From: Euglena gracilis | Taxonomy: Eukaryota; Euglenida; Euglenophyceae; Euglenales | NCBI GenBank assembly: GCA_039621445.1 | Contig: CP154956.1 | Span: 80,906,474 to 80,970,473, forward strand | Length of the DNA stretch: 64,000 bases | Reading direction: 5' to 3' | Part shown: positions 1-10,698 of the stretch, piece after piece | Layout: every line of letters starts with the position of its first letter | How positions within the stretch are numbered: the first letter of the stretch is position 1 | Made by a program: the position numbers and the translations under genes | The notes under the pieces: model-generated | What the model was told of the DNA's origin: nothing | What the model saw: the letters and a program-made list of their open reading frames with translations, nothing else | Database searches by the model: none

Positions 1-140
1 AAATCAGCACAGCCCCCCCCCCCAGGCCAGTAGACTGGGGACAGGTTAGTTAGTTAATTAATCTTAATAAGTTTTCTTTTTTGAGGAAGCAAGTCAGATG
101 GTCTCACCCAGTCGGCAGGGGGTTGCCGTCCGTCGGTGCA

Positions 141-206
141 CCTGCAGGACTAGACACGGACGGGGACGGGACCATCTCCAAGGAAGAGTTCATGACAACG
201 GCTGCC
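141..206 (+). CDS. Candidate exon with a canonical EF-hand loop (partial gene)
   Basis: A 12-residue loop at 153-188 reads DTDGDGTISKEE, with Asp at positions 1, 3 and 5, Gly at 6, Ile at 8 and Glu at 12, which is the calcium-binding EF-hand consensus. It follows an AG acceptor (146-147) after a T-rich stretch, and its GC-rich codons contrast with the surrounding AT-rich sequence. The downstream boundary is unclear: no GT donor follows at once. With the candidate exons near 3.7 and 4.3 kb this may be one intron-rich host gene for a calcium-binding protein. A chance match is possible because the reading frame is short. Confidence 0.4.
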
Positions 207-1139
207 CAGGCCAGCTTGGGGTTCTTCCCGGCGATCGATCCAACCGTCACCCATGTCCTGGGTCTTTCCGGGCGTGTTGTGACACCAGCCCTCCCGTTTG
301 GGATATACGTTTGGTTGAGGGTTTTGCAGATGGGGGGGGGGCTGCCGCAGCCAGCCAGCCCAGGGAGGGACTAGCCACAACCAAACGACCCCCTTCCCTG
401 GGTTCCAATTGAGATTTTTGATTTTGCACAGGGGGAGGGGAGTGGGTGTCTGACCCCGCGGGGGGGGGTCCGGATCATCTACGACCTTTGGCACCCTTGG
501 AACCCAAGTGGGCCACTGACTGGGGTTTTTTTTTTGGCTCCGCACCTCCCCCCCGGGGGGGAATATGGGGTCGGACAATTATTGGGAGTTGCTCCGAAGA
601 AAGGGCCAGAAGCGGAATGCAGCGCCAGGCCTTAAACCAGACAGAAGCCAAAGTGCATCTAAGGGGGGAGGGGAGGGGAGGGGAGGGGCGGGGATGGCTT
701 AAGTGGCCCACTCACCGAATCCCCACATCTCATAACCCAGTACAAACCCAATGTGGACCTGACCCCAAGCCTCAACAGTGCCCCCCCATTTCGGGGTGTT
801 TGTTTTGGGCTGTTTTTTTTGGTCAAAGACCGATTTTTTCATATATATATATATGTGTGTGTGTGTGCGTGTGTGTGTGTGTGTATAATATCTCGACAAT
901 CAAGCAAAATCAAAGGAAATGTCCACAGAGCAAAAATGAAGCCTTTGTGCCCTACCCAGCCATGGTTTACTTTCCCCCCAACTCTTCGTGTAGCCCGAGT
1001 TGCAACCATTTTTTTGGCCAATTTTGGCCTATTTCAGGGGCCATTCTGGGCTGTTTTCGGGTCAAAAAATCGATGGTTCCAAAATATCTCATAAATGAAG
1101 TAAAATCAAAGGAAATGTCCGGAGCCCTTAAAGTGCCCT
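207..1139. other. No recognised gene; low-complexity sequence
   Basis: Sequence rich in G and C homopolymers with short purine runs such as the GGGGA repeats near 665-690. Reading frames here overlap on both strands and show no domain I recognise. It could be intron of the EF-hand gene. Confidence 0.4.
841..890. repeat. TA/TG dinucleotide microsatellite
   Basis: About 14 bases of alternating TA run directly into about 30 bases of TG with a single C interruption. Confidence 0.95.
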
Positions 1140-1520
1140 ATCTCACAGTAACCCCCAAATACAACCCCCCCCAGTTTAATATTTGGGCGGAAATTTCAAG
1201 ACCCCCACGGGGGGTTTTATATTTGGGAGGTATACTGGGGGGAACACAAGCTTCTGGCGACTGTCTGTCCTTTTTCATTTTGTCCCTCATTGCCTTTTTG
1301 TTTCCAATGGAAGAATACCTGTCCGGAGACTCCCTTGGTGGCTCGACTTGATTTCGGCCGTTTGGAGTGCCGAGGCCACTGAATCACCAACGTCCGAGGA
1401 GTAGGAGGTGATGGATCCGAAGCTGATATATTGTATTTCGGGGGTTTTGTATTTGGTTGCCAAATCAAACCCCCCAGGGGGTTTTTATATTTGGGGGGGG
1501 TTGTATTTGGGGGGGTCGCT
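1140..1520. repeat. Dispersed short motif family (ATATTTGGGGG / CCCCCAAATA)
   Basis: The core CCCCCAAATAyAA and its complement recur at about 1150, 1180, 1210, 1440, 1490 and 1505, in both orientations, separated by G runs. It resembles the ATATAAGAAACCC array at 40,627-41,125, so both may belong to one satellite-like family. Confidence 0.55.
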
Positions 1521-1679
1521 GAGCTCTTGTCTCTTTAGAGTAAGAGCGAAGCCTACCACCAGGGAAAAGGGGGTGGAACCCTTCCTCCCCCCCCCCCCGG
1601 TCACAGGTTGCAGGAACCCGGTCATACGACTATGGGGGGGGGGGGGTAGTTTGAAGCCCTTGGAGTGCCCCATCTACCG

Positions 1680-2640
1680 ATTTCTCCGCAACTCCCCGCC
1701 TAGCCCGAGATACGGCCGTTTTCGGCCAATTTGGGACATTTTGTACATTTTTTCCACTGTCAGACTCAGCCTCATTTTTTTCGACTTTTTTTGACCCCAA
1801 ATTGACCCAAAGTCCATTGGTTTCGGGCCCAAAATGGGGGGCGGGGGCCCGAAAACACTTTTTCCACGTCCGGGAGGCCAGAAAACATGATTTTGGGCCA
1901 ATAAATTTACGATTTTTTGGGATAAAATTTTTTGCCCAAAACCATGTTTTTTGGCCTCCCGGACCCGGAAAAGGTGTTTTTGAGCCGAAAATGAGCGTTT
2001 TTTCTTTTGACCCCCCCGGCCCCCCGTTTTGGGCCCGAACCCCATTGACTTTGGGTCATTTTCAGGTCAAAAAAAGTCGAAAACAACCAATGGACATTGG
2101 GTCATTTTCGGGTCAAAAAACCGAAAAAAAATCGAAATTTTTTTTGGCCCAAAACCATGTTTTGGCCTCCCGGACCCGGAAAAAGTGTTTTCGAGCCGAA
2201 AACGAGCGTTTTTCGACCCCTGCCACCCAGCTTTGGGCCTGAATCTCTCAAATTTTAATCGAAAAACGTCTATTCAGGGAGCCGGTTTATAGGGCATCAA
2301 AAATGAGGGTTGGAGCGCATATTAAGAGCTCAGCTCTATTCAAAACCTGGTTTATATTGGGGGGAGTATTTCCCCGCCAAGCCCGAGATATGGCCGATTT
2401 ACGGCCCAGAACAGCACGGCAGACTTCCAACTCTGCCGTTTTTGGCCCTTTTTTGGGCCAAAAAAAAGTCAAAAAAATTGTCCCAAGAGATTGTTTTCGA
2501 GCCGAAAATGAGTGTTTTTCGACCCTCAGACTCCCATTTTCGTCCCGAAACCCATGCATTCTGGGACATTTCCGGGTCCAAAAAGTCGGGGAAAAATCGA
2601 AAAAGTTTTTGCCCAAAACCGTCTTTTTGGGCCTGTCCTC
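1680..2640. repeat. Degenerate repeat array with inverted arms
   Basis: A block containing GGCCTCCCGGACCCGGAAAA followed by GAGCCGAAAATGAGCG occurs near 1930-2010 and 2150-2220, with a weaker relative near 2490-2640. An inverted copy (TTTTTCCACGTCCGGGAGGCC) lies at about 1858-1880. Linking pieces carry GGGTCATTTTCGGGTCAAAA. Local open frames rich in Phe and Pro are by-products of the repeat. No TSD or terminal structure was found. Confidence 0.6.
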
Positions 2641-3089
2641 TGCCCCAGTTCCCTCAGCTTTTTTTGCGTTTTTCTATTATGGCAAATTTTGCGTTTTTTT
2701 TGTGTTTTTTTTGAAGCAGTTTTTTGTTGGATTTTTGCTGGAAAGAATTTTGGTCATGAGAATTTCCTCATCTTTGCCCCGATTTTTCTGCCGAGACCTA
2801 AAATTTTGTCAATTTTTTTGGCGTTTTTGCATTTTTTTTGGCCAACAAAATGAGCTTATTTTTTATGCAAATGAGAAATTCTCCCTGATGGAGCCAAATA
2901 TTTTTCTGCAAGTCCTCTCCAGTGTAAAAGCATTCATCCCGATGGATCTCTTAAAGGGTTCTATATGCAATTTTCGCAATTTGCGGTTTTCCCCCGTTTT
3001 TTTTTGCGTTCTTTTTTTTGCTTTTTTTTGTGTCGTGTTTTTTGAGGGTCCATCTTGCATCCCCCCCCCCTTCTGGGGAAGCGGGGAAG

Positions 3090-3575
3090 GTAAACCCCCC
3101 CTCATTTAGAACGACCCCCCTCTGATAACGAACCCCCCCATTTATAACGATGCATCCTGTAATTTCCACCAAAAAAAGAAATATAACGACCCATGGTTGA
3201 CAAAGAGCAGAAAGCACGGGTAAGATGATGCATCTCACGTAAGAGCGTCCAGGCTCACCAGTGTTTACTTGAAGTATGAGCGGATCGACCGCTGCTTGGA
3301 CGGGGGCGTGGTCAGGGTGGGCGGAGGAGCAGAGCCTACAGAGGACCCTTGCATATCCTCATCAAACTTCTTTACAACGTCATCAACTGGGGTGTGAACC
3401 CAAGTGGATGGCATGATGGATGGATGGATGGTAGAAAGCGTGTCAGACATAGCTGCGGTAGGGAAAACAGCAAAGCCCCCCTCTGATCACGACCCCCCAT
3501 TTTTAACGACCCCCTCTGGATTTTCCACCAACTGAAAAGTCAGATAACGACCCGTCGTTATATTGCATTTTTTAA
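3090..3575. repeat. ATAACGACCCCCC motif cluster
   Basis: The motif TTATAACGACCCCCC or close variants occurs near 3105, 3125, 3145, 3185, 3485, 3505 and 3545, with spacers such as TTTTCCACCAA shared by at least two units. Probably a degenerate satellite or remains of a terminal repeat. A TGGA microsatellite lies at about 3415-3432. Confidence 0.55.
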
Positions 3576-3716
3576 TGAACTAGTGTCACATCAAGTACCC
3601 TTGCACCTCTGACAGTTTTTTTTCTTCTTCGAAAAGCGTGTTATGGAGGGGTGCCAACATTCTGATCCCCCCCAAACTATGCGCTAAAACTCGTCGGCAG
3701 ACGGGCGCCCGTTGCA

Positions 3717-3842
3717 GCGAAGCATTTCAAGCGTTTCTACGCGGCACAGTGCGCGGTGGACGGCATCCAGATGGAGGCGCACCGCTGGAAGTCGATGGAG
3801 AACCATCTGCAGCGCGTGTTTCGTCCGGCACCGACCTGGAGT
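3717..3842 (+). CDS. Candidate host exon, helical peptide (partial gene)
   Basis: A GC-rich block after an AG acceptor (3716-3717) encodes a charged, amphipathic stretch that includes HFKRFYAAQCAVDGIQ and HRWKSMENHLQRVF. The composition contrasts with the AT-rich flanks, as for the neighbouring EF-hand blocks, which is why I treat it as a possible exon of the same gene. No domain is recognisable and the downstream edge is lost in a G10 run at 3843. Confidence 0.35.
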
Positions 3843-4278
3843 GGGGGGGGGGGGCGTTGTTGGCTGACCGGGTGGCCTCACCTGCCATCCTGCGGCTGTG
3901 TTCACCAATGCAGTTTCTATGCGTTAAGTTTTTCTTGAGGCAACAATTGTGCTCAGTTGAATTGAATTGAAGACGTGGGAAATAAGTTATGGAATATTGC
4001 ACGCATGTTCTGGTATATATTTCCCCTTCTCTCACACAGGGCCAAAAGTTGCTTCCAATAACCTTCACATCCAATAACCTGGCACCCCGCCAGGGGGGCG
4101 GTGGTGTCGTGGCCCGAAGCCAACGGTTGGGCATCCCCCACCGCTGCACCAACGCGGACTTCCTGCACTGTCTTTCAATGCAACACCCCTGCTCTTCATC
4201 CAGGTGGACGTTGTGCAATTACGCAATCAAAAAAAAGCAACAAATGCGGCCTTTGTTGGGGTCATTTCTGGCGTGCAG

Positions 4279-4427
4279 ACCGGCGCCGCCCCCGGGCGAC
4301 GGACACCGACTCCAGCGGGACGCTGGACACCAACGAGTTCCGCCGGGTGGTGAAGAACGACCCCGACCACCCGTTCTCCCTGCTCTGGCCAGCGGTGGGC
4401 GCCTGTTTGCGCTGGAGCTGGGCATAG
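4279..4427 (+). CDS. Candidate last exon with a second EF-hand loop
   Basis: After an AG acceptor at 4277-4278 the frame encodes a loop at 4302-4337 reading DTDSSGTLDTNE, again the 12-residue EF-hand spacing (Asp 1, Asp 3, Ser 5, Gly 6, Leu 8, Glu 12), followed by FRRVVKNDPDHPF. The frame ends at a TAG at 4425-4427. Together with the loop at 153-188 this supports a two-EF-hand protein spread over more than 4 kb. Joining these blocks is inference, because no transcript or splice donor supports it. Confidence 0.45.
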
Positions 4428-5929
4428 CGGACGCCGCATCAGCAGGGGCCGGGGCCTCACCGCGACTTGTCACAGAGGAAAGGTCTGAAGGAGGTGGTTT
4501 GGTCTTTTGATGGGAAGACGCCGCTTTCGGTGTCAGCAGAAGCAAACCTTTCGCCAACAACGGAAACAGGATTAGTTGAAAATTGACCTATATCCTCACT
4601 CCCTTCCTCTCAGCACCATAATTTCAAAAGAAACCACAAAAAGCACAATAATAAATTGGGGGACACCCCCCCAACATCCAACAACGGCGCACCTCCCTCC
4701 TGGGTCGGAATTTTTTTTCGGCCGTGCGTGCCTGGTGTGTTGGATTTGCTTTTTCCCGCTTTGTACACCTCCATAATGACATCCCTCGGGGAGTCTGGGG
4801 TTATAGGAGTGGCTCATTCATGGGTGTTGTGGTGTTCAGCCAGGAACGCCAGGACTCTGGCTCGTGGGTCACATGAGCACCACCGCTGGGCCCGGTCCGC
4901 TTTGTCGCAGCCCAAAAAGGGTGGCCGGATGATGAGAGGGTGACAGTTGTGTCCTGTCTTGTCCCGTCTGCCTCTCCATGGTGTCCGGCGTTGAAAGTTC
5001 CGCCAGCGAAGCGGTTCTGCCGCTGTGCCGTCCGTATATGTGTACCACACCATTCAGGGGGTATTTTAGGTGGCTTTGTGTCTGGTTTTATGGGTTTTTG
5101 CTTCCACAACATTATGAAAGGCACGGTGTGAAAACTTCCGACCACCAAACCATGGGCATTGGAAATAGCCTCACAAAAAAACACGATTCCCCCCCCAAAG
5201 AACGGTGCCACGAAACTTGTGCAGGGATCATTTTCGTCTCTCAGGGAGAAGGCACCAACGTTGACATAGGGTTTTTTTGCCAGTTTGCAGCATAGTTGGC
5301 AACTTGCTTTTTTTGGACGCTGTTTTTTTGTTTGTGTTTGTTTTTTTATTTTGATAATGTTTTTTTTAAAATAAAAAAAAACGACCACGAGGTTTTGCCC
5401 AAAAGAAATTTGAATGCATATTCCCAATCATTTTTGGGAACTTCTAGGTCATTTCTGCCCAAAAAAATCTTTCCACGAAAATGAAAAAGTCATAAATTTG
5501 CATTTTTTTGCAGTTTCGGATGTTTTTGACCATTTTTTGGCAGTTTTTGAATTGAGTAGGATTCAAAATATTGTTTGGGTGTTTCCTATCGAGTTTTTCA
5601 AAGTAATTTCCCTTTTGTTTTTTTTCAAAAAAAAAGCGTTGTTCTGTTTTTCTTTAAAAAAAAGAAAACGCCAACTATGGTCCTTGTCTTTTTTTTTTTT
5701 TCTTTCTTTAAAAAAAAAGAAAACGACACACCCCCCCCCCCACTAATGGTTTGCAGGGTCCTTTCGTCCCGTCCCCTGACTTCCCGCTCCCCATCAGGCA
5801 AAGGACAAAGGGGCACCAGGGTGTGGCAGAAAAAAATTTGTCCCACCTCCAGGGAGTCCAACCAGCCAGCAGCCTTTTTCCAACCCGTGACCCTCGCACT
5901 CCCTTGAGGCAGACCGACACGGGAGGAAG
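4428..5929. other. No recognised gene; T-rich and mirror-repeat sequence
   Basis: Mostly AT-rich spacer with T/A homopolymers. Around 5620-5735 there are two copies of a TTTCTTTAAAAAAAAGAAAAC palindrome-like piece. A GC-richer block at 4770-5060 has open frames on both strands but no domain that I recognise. Confidence 0.4.
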
Positions 5930-6490
5930 GGACACCGAGGGCGAAGCACAAAGACCTTGCCTTTTGTCGCCGGCGAACAGAGCATGGCCTCACAAGGGCA
6001 AAGCGCGGAGCCGTAGGCCTCCCTACCTCCCCCTGCCAAAGACATTCATTTATTTCAAGCCGCCTATAGAGCGGCACTCCATCAAGGGGAGAACGACCAA
6101 GGAGGACGGGACACCGAGGGCGAAGGCATGCTGTGTTAGAAAATTCGGGTGGATTTTAAAGACCTTTTCTTCCCCTCCCTGTGGGGAGCCGCTTGTGGAA
6201 CCGGCCCCCACGGCCACCGCGTTGCCCTTGAGTCCATCTTCCCCACTGTTGGTCGACAAATGCTCTGGCAGCCGGGTGGCATTGTGGGACGTGCTTTTGG
6301 AACTCCATGGGTTTCCTCCGTCCCATTTTGTTTGGTGTTCGGGCCCCAACGCCCAGGTTTTTCTGCCCGCATTCGGCAGGGACACCTCGGGCTTTGTACT
6401 TTGCCATTGTGAAGCCATGCCTTGCTCGCCGGCGGTTTGTTGGGATTGCTCTGGTGCGCTGGGTTAGGAGTCCCTGCTTAGTGCCTTTTT
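5930..6490. repeat. Palindromic terminal module of a DIRS-like element
   Basis: One arm (about 5960-6015; GCCGGCGAACAGAGCATGGC then TCACAAGGGCAAAGC) is the inverted complement of sequence at about 6372-6435 (ACTTTGCCATTGTGAAGCCA then TGCCTTGCTCGCCGGC). Related modules occur at 37,770-38,040, 41,405-41,645 and, as a single arm, 62,100-62,230. In three of these places the module lies next to the start of a DIRS-type ORF1, so I read it as the inverted terminal repeat of that family. DIRS elements are known to end in inverted rather than direct long repeats. Confidence 0.6.
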
Positions 6491-6503
6491 TCGCCGGAGT
6501 TGG

Positions 6504-6803
6504 ATGATTCCAAATTTGCCCTTCGACACCCAGAAGAAAGGAAATTCAAATACCAAATCAATTGAAGCTAATCAATTCAATTCTATTTTCCGGAAAGACG
6601 CGCTCGTGCAGAATCAAGGGGCAAAAATTGATGAGTTTTTTGAAAGGATTTCAATGAAAGATGCAATTTCAAAGAAGCACAGCGCTGGCGACCTTCAACT
6701 AGGAGCAGCCGAAACAGCTGGACAACCTGACGACGCAGACCGACCGGTGCGAACCGTGGCTGCCCCTTTCCCAAAAGAAATTTCCCCAAAAAGAAATTTT
6801 TAA
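6504..6803 (+). pseudogene. DIRS-like ORF1, N-terminal fragment
   Basis: A 99-residue frame starts shortly after the terminal module and contains FERISMKDAISKKHSAGDLQ. The inverted copy at 41,670-41,830 has KNSVKDATSKKHSAGKLQ, and the copy at 38,155 has a matching Ala-rich region, so this is the start of the family's ORF1 (probable Gag-like protein). It is cut off at about 6,811, exactly where LTR element B begins, so B inserted into this DIRS-like copy. Confidence 0.55.
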
Positions 6804-6811
6804 CACCCATA

Positions 6812-7126
6812 TGTGTACCAGGCTTATGCTTCTGTCCACTTCCGATGAGGAAGTTAGGATGGAAGCAGATCCTATTCGTGTTTCCTACTGGGTGCCCCTA
6901 CTCTCTCCACAGGTGGTATTCTTATTCTGTTATATTCTTATTCTTTCCTTTTCACCGGACCGGACTTGGTTATCCAGTCAGTCTTCCCTGCATTGCTCTG
7001 TGCTTTGCTTCTCGGGAAGTTGGGAAAAGGGCTTTTCTATTACTCGTATTTTCAGTTCCCAAGTAGGTGCGCCAAGGCGAAAGCGAAGGCTTTTTGGTAA
7101 AGGGAATTGGGAATCAGACACACACT
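6812..7126 (+). repeat. 5' LTR of element B
   Basis: Starts TGTGTACCAGGC and ends ACACT directly before a primer-binding site. The LTRs of element C (21,961 and 36,645) share the first 12 bases and the ACACT end, placing B and C in one family. Length 315 bp against 443-496 bp in C. The left flank is CCATA. No 3' LTR was found because the right end of B is disrupted from 12,178 on. Confidence 0.75.
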
Positions 7127-7205
7127 TGGTAGCAGATTAGGTAACGATCCTACACATACAGCCCATACAGAAAGAAAGGCTATCAAGTTTTACACTTGGT
7201 AGCAG
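7127..7205 (+). promoter_or_regulatory. Primer-binding site of element B, present twice
   Basis: TGGTAGCAG occurs immediately after the LTR (7127-7135) and again at 7197-7205, both preceded by ACACT and followed within 25 bases by CGATCCT. TGGTAGCAGA is complementary to the 3' end of animal-type initiator tRNA-Met (CTGCTACCA end), a common LTR-element primer. The second copy comes from a direct duplication of about 70 bp. Confidence 0.7.
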
Positions 7206-7417
7206 TTTGGTTCGATCCTGACTGGCAGCTGACTGGCAGCGGAGAGCCCCTGCACCGTTATTACAGGGTCGCAGCGTCAGCTCCGGCTTCTAGTCAACGT
7301 TTAAGCAGACGAGCAGGCTCTGGAAGGCTCTGTACGGTATTACCCGTCACAGCCCCTCTAGTGCCAGCACAACTGCTCATTTTTGTTGGTTTTTGCTTTT
7401 GTTTTGCCATCAGAAAG

Positions 7418-8996
7418 ATGCAAAGCACAGGCCACAACCATCAATTCAACTATGCCTTATGGCAGGGGTCACTGAAAGACATTGAGCAAGAAACTGGGGA
7501 TTGGAAGCTTTGAATGTGAAAGTGCTTCCAGTTCCCACGCCGATGAGGCACAATTGGCTCAATTGTCACAATTGCAACAATTATCATCATTGAAAGTGGT
7601 CGGTGATGAGCCCTTCACATCATTGACTTCAGAGGCTAATGCGGCCTCTTCCGCACTCACCTTGCCACAACGGGGGTATTCGCCTCTGTTTGCGGCAACG
7701 GTGCAGTTGCGCACACCGGAGAGAACCCGTGGTGATTCCGCCACCGGGTTTCTCTGGTGATGGTGTGCTAGAAACCCCGTGTTTCTTTTTACCACCACGC
7801 GCTCTTCCACCGGCAAGCCCTTACAGAGCTCTGCCACCACCACCGATCTTGGGTGCTATCCCGCACTACCTTGGCAGCCGGAAACTCGCCTAGTGGTACC
7901 GCAATTCTCTGGTACATACCAACCCATGGATGGCTATGGGAAGGGCACTGGGGAGCCCCTCACTGCTGAGGATGTGCAGGATATCGTTGCCCGGCTTCCA
8001 GGGCATCACCCCCTTGTGAGGCAGTTCAACCATGTGCAACAATGTGTTGCAGATTGTGCAACCGCACTGAACAAAGTGCTTCAGATTGATGAGGACGACC
8101 AGAAACATGTCTTCACCAAGCTGGAATACTGCTTGAATTACTTGCAGGAAGTTGGCAAATACTGTCAGGGGAATTTCGAAAGTGCGGATATTGACCTTGC
8201 AAACTTTCGGGAGACCTTGACAAAACGTGCTAACAACTCCCGCAAAACTTCCGGCAAATTGGTGAATGCATGCATGAAGCGGAAACGCGAAATGACTCCA
8301 AGTTTCTGCACTTGCATGACTCACTACAAAGTTTATTGGGACAAATGGAGTCCTGTTCATCCATGTTGTTGCATTTTGCAGCAACAGTTTGCATGCACGA
8401 GATTCCTCGTCGGCAACAACCAGTGTGGGTGGCTTTGTGTCTATGGACCATTTCACCACCCTATCGCAAGTTTCCATGAATCGCAACACCAAATTATGCA
8501 TTTGTGTGATGAAACGGAAAAGTTTCGGCAAATCCAGTCACAAGTCAACGAGAATTTTGCTCCCCACACGTATGTGCGGCAGTTGGAGGAGAGACTTTCC
8601 CGTCTGGAGCAGAAAACCTGCTATTGTGACGCGAATCAGGTTGGATTATCCAATTTGAGCGCGAAAGTCGCGGAATTAGCACAAGGGCAGGATTCACTGC
8701 AGTTGACCTTGCAATCCGACATTGGCGGTATTAATTCGGCCATTGCGGGCTGCAACAAAGCTATTCCGCAATTTCCCACCGAGTTCCGGACATTGGCGGT
8801 ATTCAAACATCCATTGGGGAACTCCAGACCCGGTAGGCATCGGTGTCTACCAAAGCAACGGAAATGCAGTCACTTCCTACAGGTTCCAGTTCCCGGATTA
8901 CCGAGAATCCTTATTTCAAAGCGTTTTACGACAAAATGCTCACTGGTAATAAGGAAATCTTGCAAGATTTCTCCAACAGCCTATTACGGCTTGAGG
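7418..8996 (+). pseudogene. Gag of element B, part 1 (frameshifted)
   Basis: The start MQSTGHNHQFNYALWQGSLK matches the Gag start of element C (MQSTTPTWNAPINYELLIGS at 22,646) in position relative to the primer-binding site. Further matches to C in order are ETPCFF with a PPPxLPPxSP region (7760-7850), RLPGHHPLVRQF (about 8000), NKVLQIDEDDQKHVF, LHEAETRN-like, MDHFTTLSQV and RQLEERLSRLEQKTCYC. These are spread over three frames, so the gene has many small indels. The protein would be a long coiled-coil N-terminal Gag region. It is interrupted at 8,996 by the mini-LTR element. Confidence 0.7.
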
Positions 8997-9186
8997 TGTG
9001 GGCGGCTGGCAAAAGACACAGTAGGAATAGCGAAAAATAGGTGCTCCTAATTCATTTCTGTAGGGAGCAATCAAACTGTACACAATGCCTCAGAAGTCTG
9101 GATTTGGTCTTGCTTGCCTGAAAAACTAAGATAAGTTCAATAAAAAGCCAGTGGCGAAGGAATTTCCTGAAAAGACACTCAGAACA
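8997..9186 (+). repeat. Left LTR of the mini-LTR element
   Basis: 190 bp, TG...CA ends, with an AATAAA-type signal near 9140. Almost identical to 10,699-10,892. Confidence 0.85.
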
Positions 9187-9196
9187 CATTGTGTAC

Positions 9197-9868
9197 ATGG
9201 CTGCCTGGTCTGGCGCCATTGGCTGTGCCAAGCGGAAGGAAGTGCAGCAAGAAGGTCTGGACTGGAGGACATTTGTCAGTCAAGGTTCTCCCGAACCTGT
9301 CCAGGGGAAGTATGTCAGGGAAGATTACACAGTTCGATACCACCATTTCAAGCACATCTGCCAGGAATTGGGGGTGGATCCCCAAATTGATCTTTTTGCA
9401 AGCTCAAGTAATTCAAGGTGTGACAAGTATTTCAGCCTGGAAGAAGACTCATTGCATCAGATTTGGCCCACGGATGTGCCATTGTGGTGCAATCCTCCTT
9501 GGTCCTTGTGGCCAGAGGTTGCCTACAAGATTGTGCTGCAGCCCTGCTCCATAATCTGTATAGCCCCAGGGTGGAGTTCATCATGGTTACAAGCTCTGCT
9601 GCTGCTGTCCGAGAAGAAGGTATACTTTGAAACTGGAGTGCGGTTTTTTGAGTTGGATGGCAGGCCCTGCAAGGGGACGAAATGGCCAGTATGGGCTTTG
9701 CTGGTGAAGTCCACTGGAGAGTTCGATGCCAGTTGGCTCGATGAGCCTTGTGAGCTGCAGGACTGCAAGGTTGTTCCCAGTTGGGCAGCCAATGCCACTC
9801 GAAGAAGGAGATGGAGGAGAATGAATGTCAAGAATGGATGGAGGAGTTGTGAACCGGAATTTCAGTGA
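9197..9868 (+). CDS. Dam-like (N6-adenine-type) DNA methyltransferase, sole cargo of the mini-LTR element
   Basis: A 223-residue protein from the ATG at 9197, just after the left LTR. IDLFASSSNSRCDKYF (residues 64-79), the catalytic-type motif NPPW (99-102), a CIAPGWSSSW stretch and KVYFETGVRFFELDGRPCKG match in order the second methyltransferase domain of the element G polyprotein (54,300-54,650). NPPW/DPPY motif IV is typical of amino-methyltransferases that modify adenine N6 or cytosine N4. A phage-Dam-like domain of this kind is an established part of DIRS-type retroelements. The C-terminus is basic (ATRRRRWRR), possibly for DNA binding or nuclear import. The frame is intact and the flanking LTRs are nearly identical, so it may be functional. 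Specificity cannot be told from sequence. Confidence 0.75.
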   Translation: MAAWSGAIGCAKRKEVQQEGLDWRTFVSQGSPEPVQGKYVREDYTVRYHHFKHICQELGVDPQIDLFASSSNSRCDKYFSLEEDSLHQIWPTDVPLWCNPPWSLWPEVAYKIVLQPCSIICIAPGWSSSWLQALLLLSEKKVYFETGVRFFELDGRPCKGTKWPVWALLVKSTGEFDASWLDEPCELQDCKVVPSWAANATRRRRWRRMNVKNGWRSCEPEFQ

Positions 9869-9889
9869 AACCCCTTTCTGATGCATTTG

Positions 9890-10135
9890 TGCTTTTTGTT
9901 TGGGTTGGGAGTCCGTTGCTGGAAAGTTCGGGCCTCGTAGCCCCTTTTGCCACACCATTTATGGGTTGGGAGGCACTTTCCAAAAGCAAATTTGGGCCCA
10001 GCAGCCCCAGGACACACCAGCAAAATTGCACATGTCATTTCCCATTCCAAAGTTTTTGCACTGCTGTGATGGGTTGGGAGGCAAATGCTTCAGCATTTTT
10101 GGGCCCAGCAGCCCCTTGTGCCACACCACACACTG
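9890..10135 (+). repeat. Three degenerate repeats in the mini-element 3' region
   Basis: The pattern GGGTTGGGAGxC ... TTTGGGCCCAGCAGCCCC ... CCACACCA recurs three times (about 9903, 9963, 10,073), spaced 60-110 bp. It lies downstream of the methyltransferase stop and has no coding signal. Confidence 0.6.
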
Positions 10136-10698
10136 CGCAATTCTAGCCAAATGTCCATCAATTGTCCAATTGTGCTGTAAATCTATGGGCAGTCAATGGT
10201 GCCTGACTCGGCTCGGATCACTGCACACAATTTTGGGCAGAAGAAAGTTCACCAAATCGTCTCAACAAGGGTTGCATCGAGAATTGGGGCATTCAGTGTC
10301 AATTTTGGATTTTTGAAAATCGTTTCCTGACCCTGCCATTTTGTGGGTGCCGCTTCAAGGGGGCCCTGCCCTGGCATTCACATTTGGCAACCCAAGCCGG
10401 CCTGGGCTTCTGGGGGGCCTTCTGGGATAACTTGTGGTTTCTGGGGGGAAACCACAGGTTCCTCAGATGGCGTCCCAAATGGGCCCAGGAGTGGGCAAGG
10501 GGGTGTCGTGGAGTGTTGTACTGGACTGGCCTTGGTGGCAGCTGCTGTTTTACGCTTTAAGTGGGCATCTTGTACCGTACCCCCTGGACACTGCCCCCCC
10601 CCCCTGGACAGCGCCCCCACCCGTAAAAAAAAAAACCTTCCCGTTTCATTGCCAGCCGCCTAACTTCGTAGGTGGTCGGCAATGGCCTGGGAGGGGTG
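10136..10698 (+). other. Non-coding 3' interior of the mini-LTR element
   Basis: Contains a C-rich stretch (10,583-10,625) and a purine tract immediately before the right LTR. No protein domain was recognised. Confidence 0.5.

Noticed and set aside
9197-9868. Bacterial contamination or a restriction-modification system
   Set aside because: The gene lies between LTRs with a target duplication inside another retroelement, and no restriction enzyme gene is nearby.
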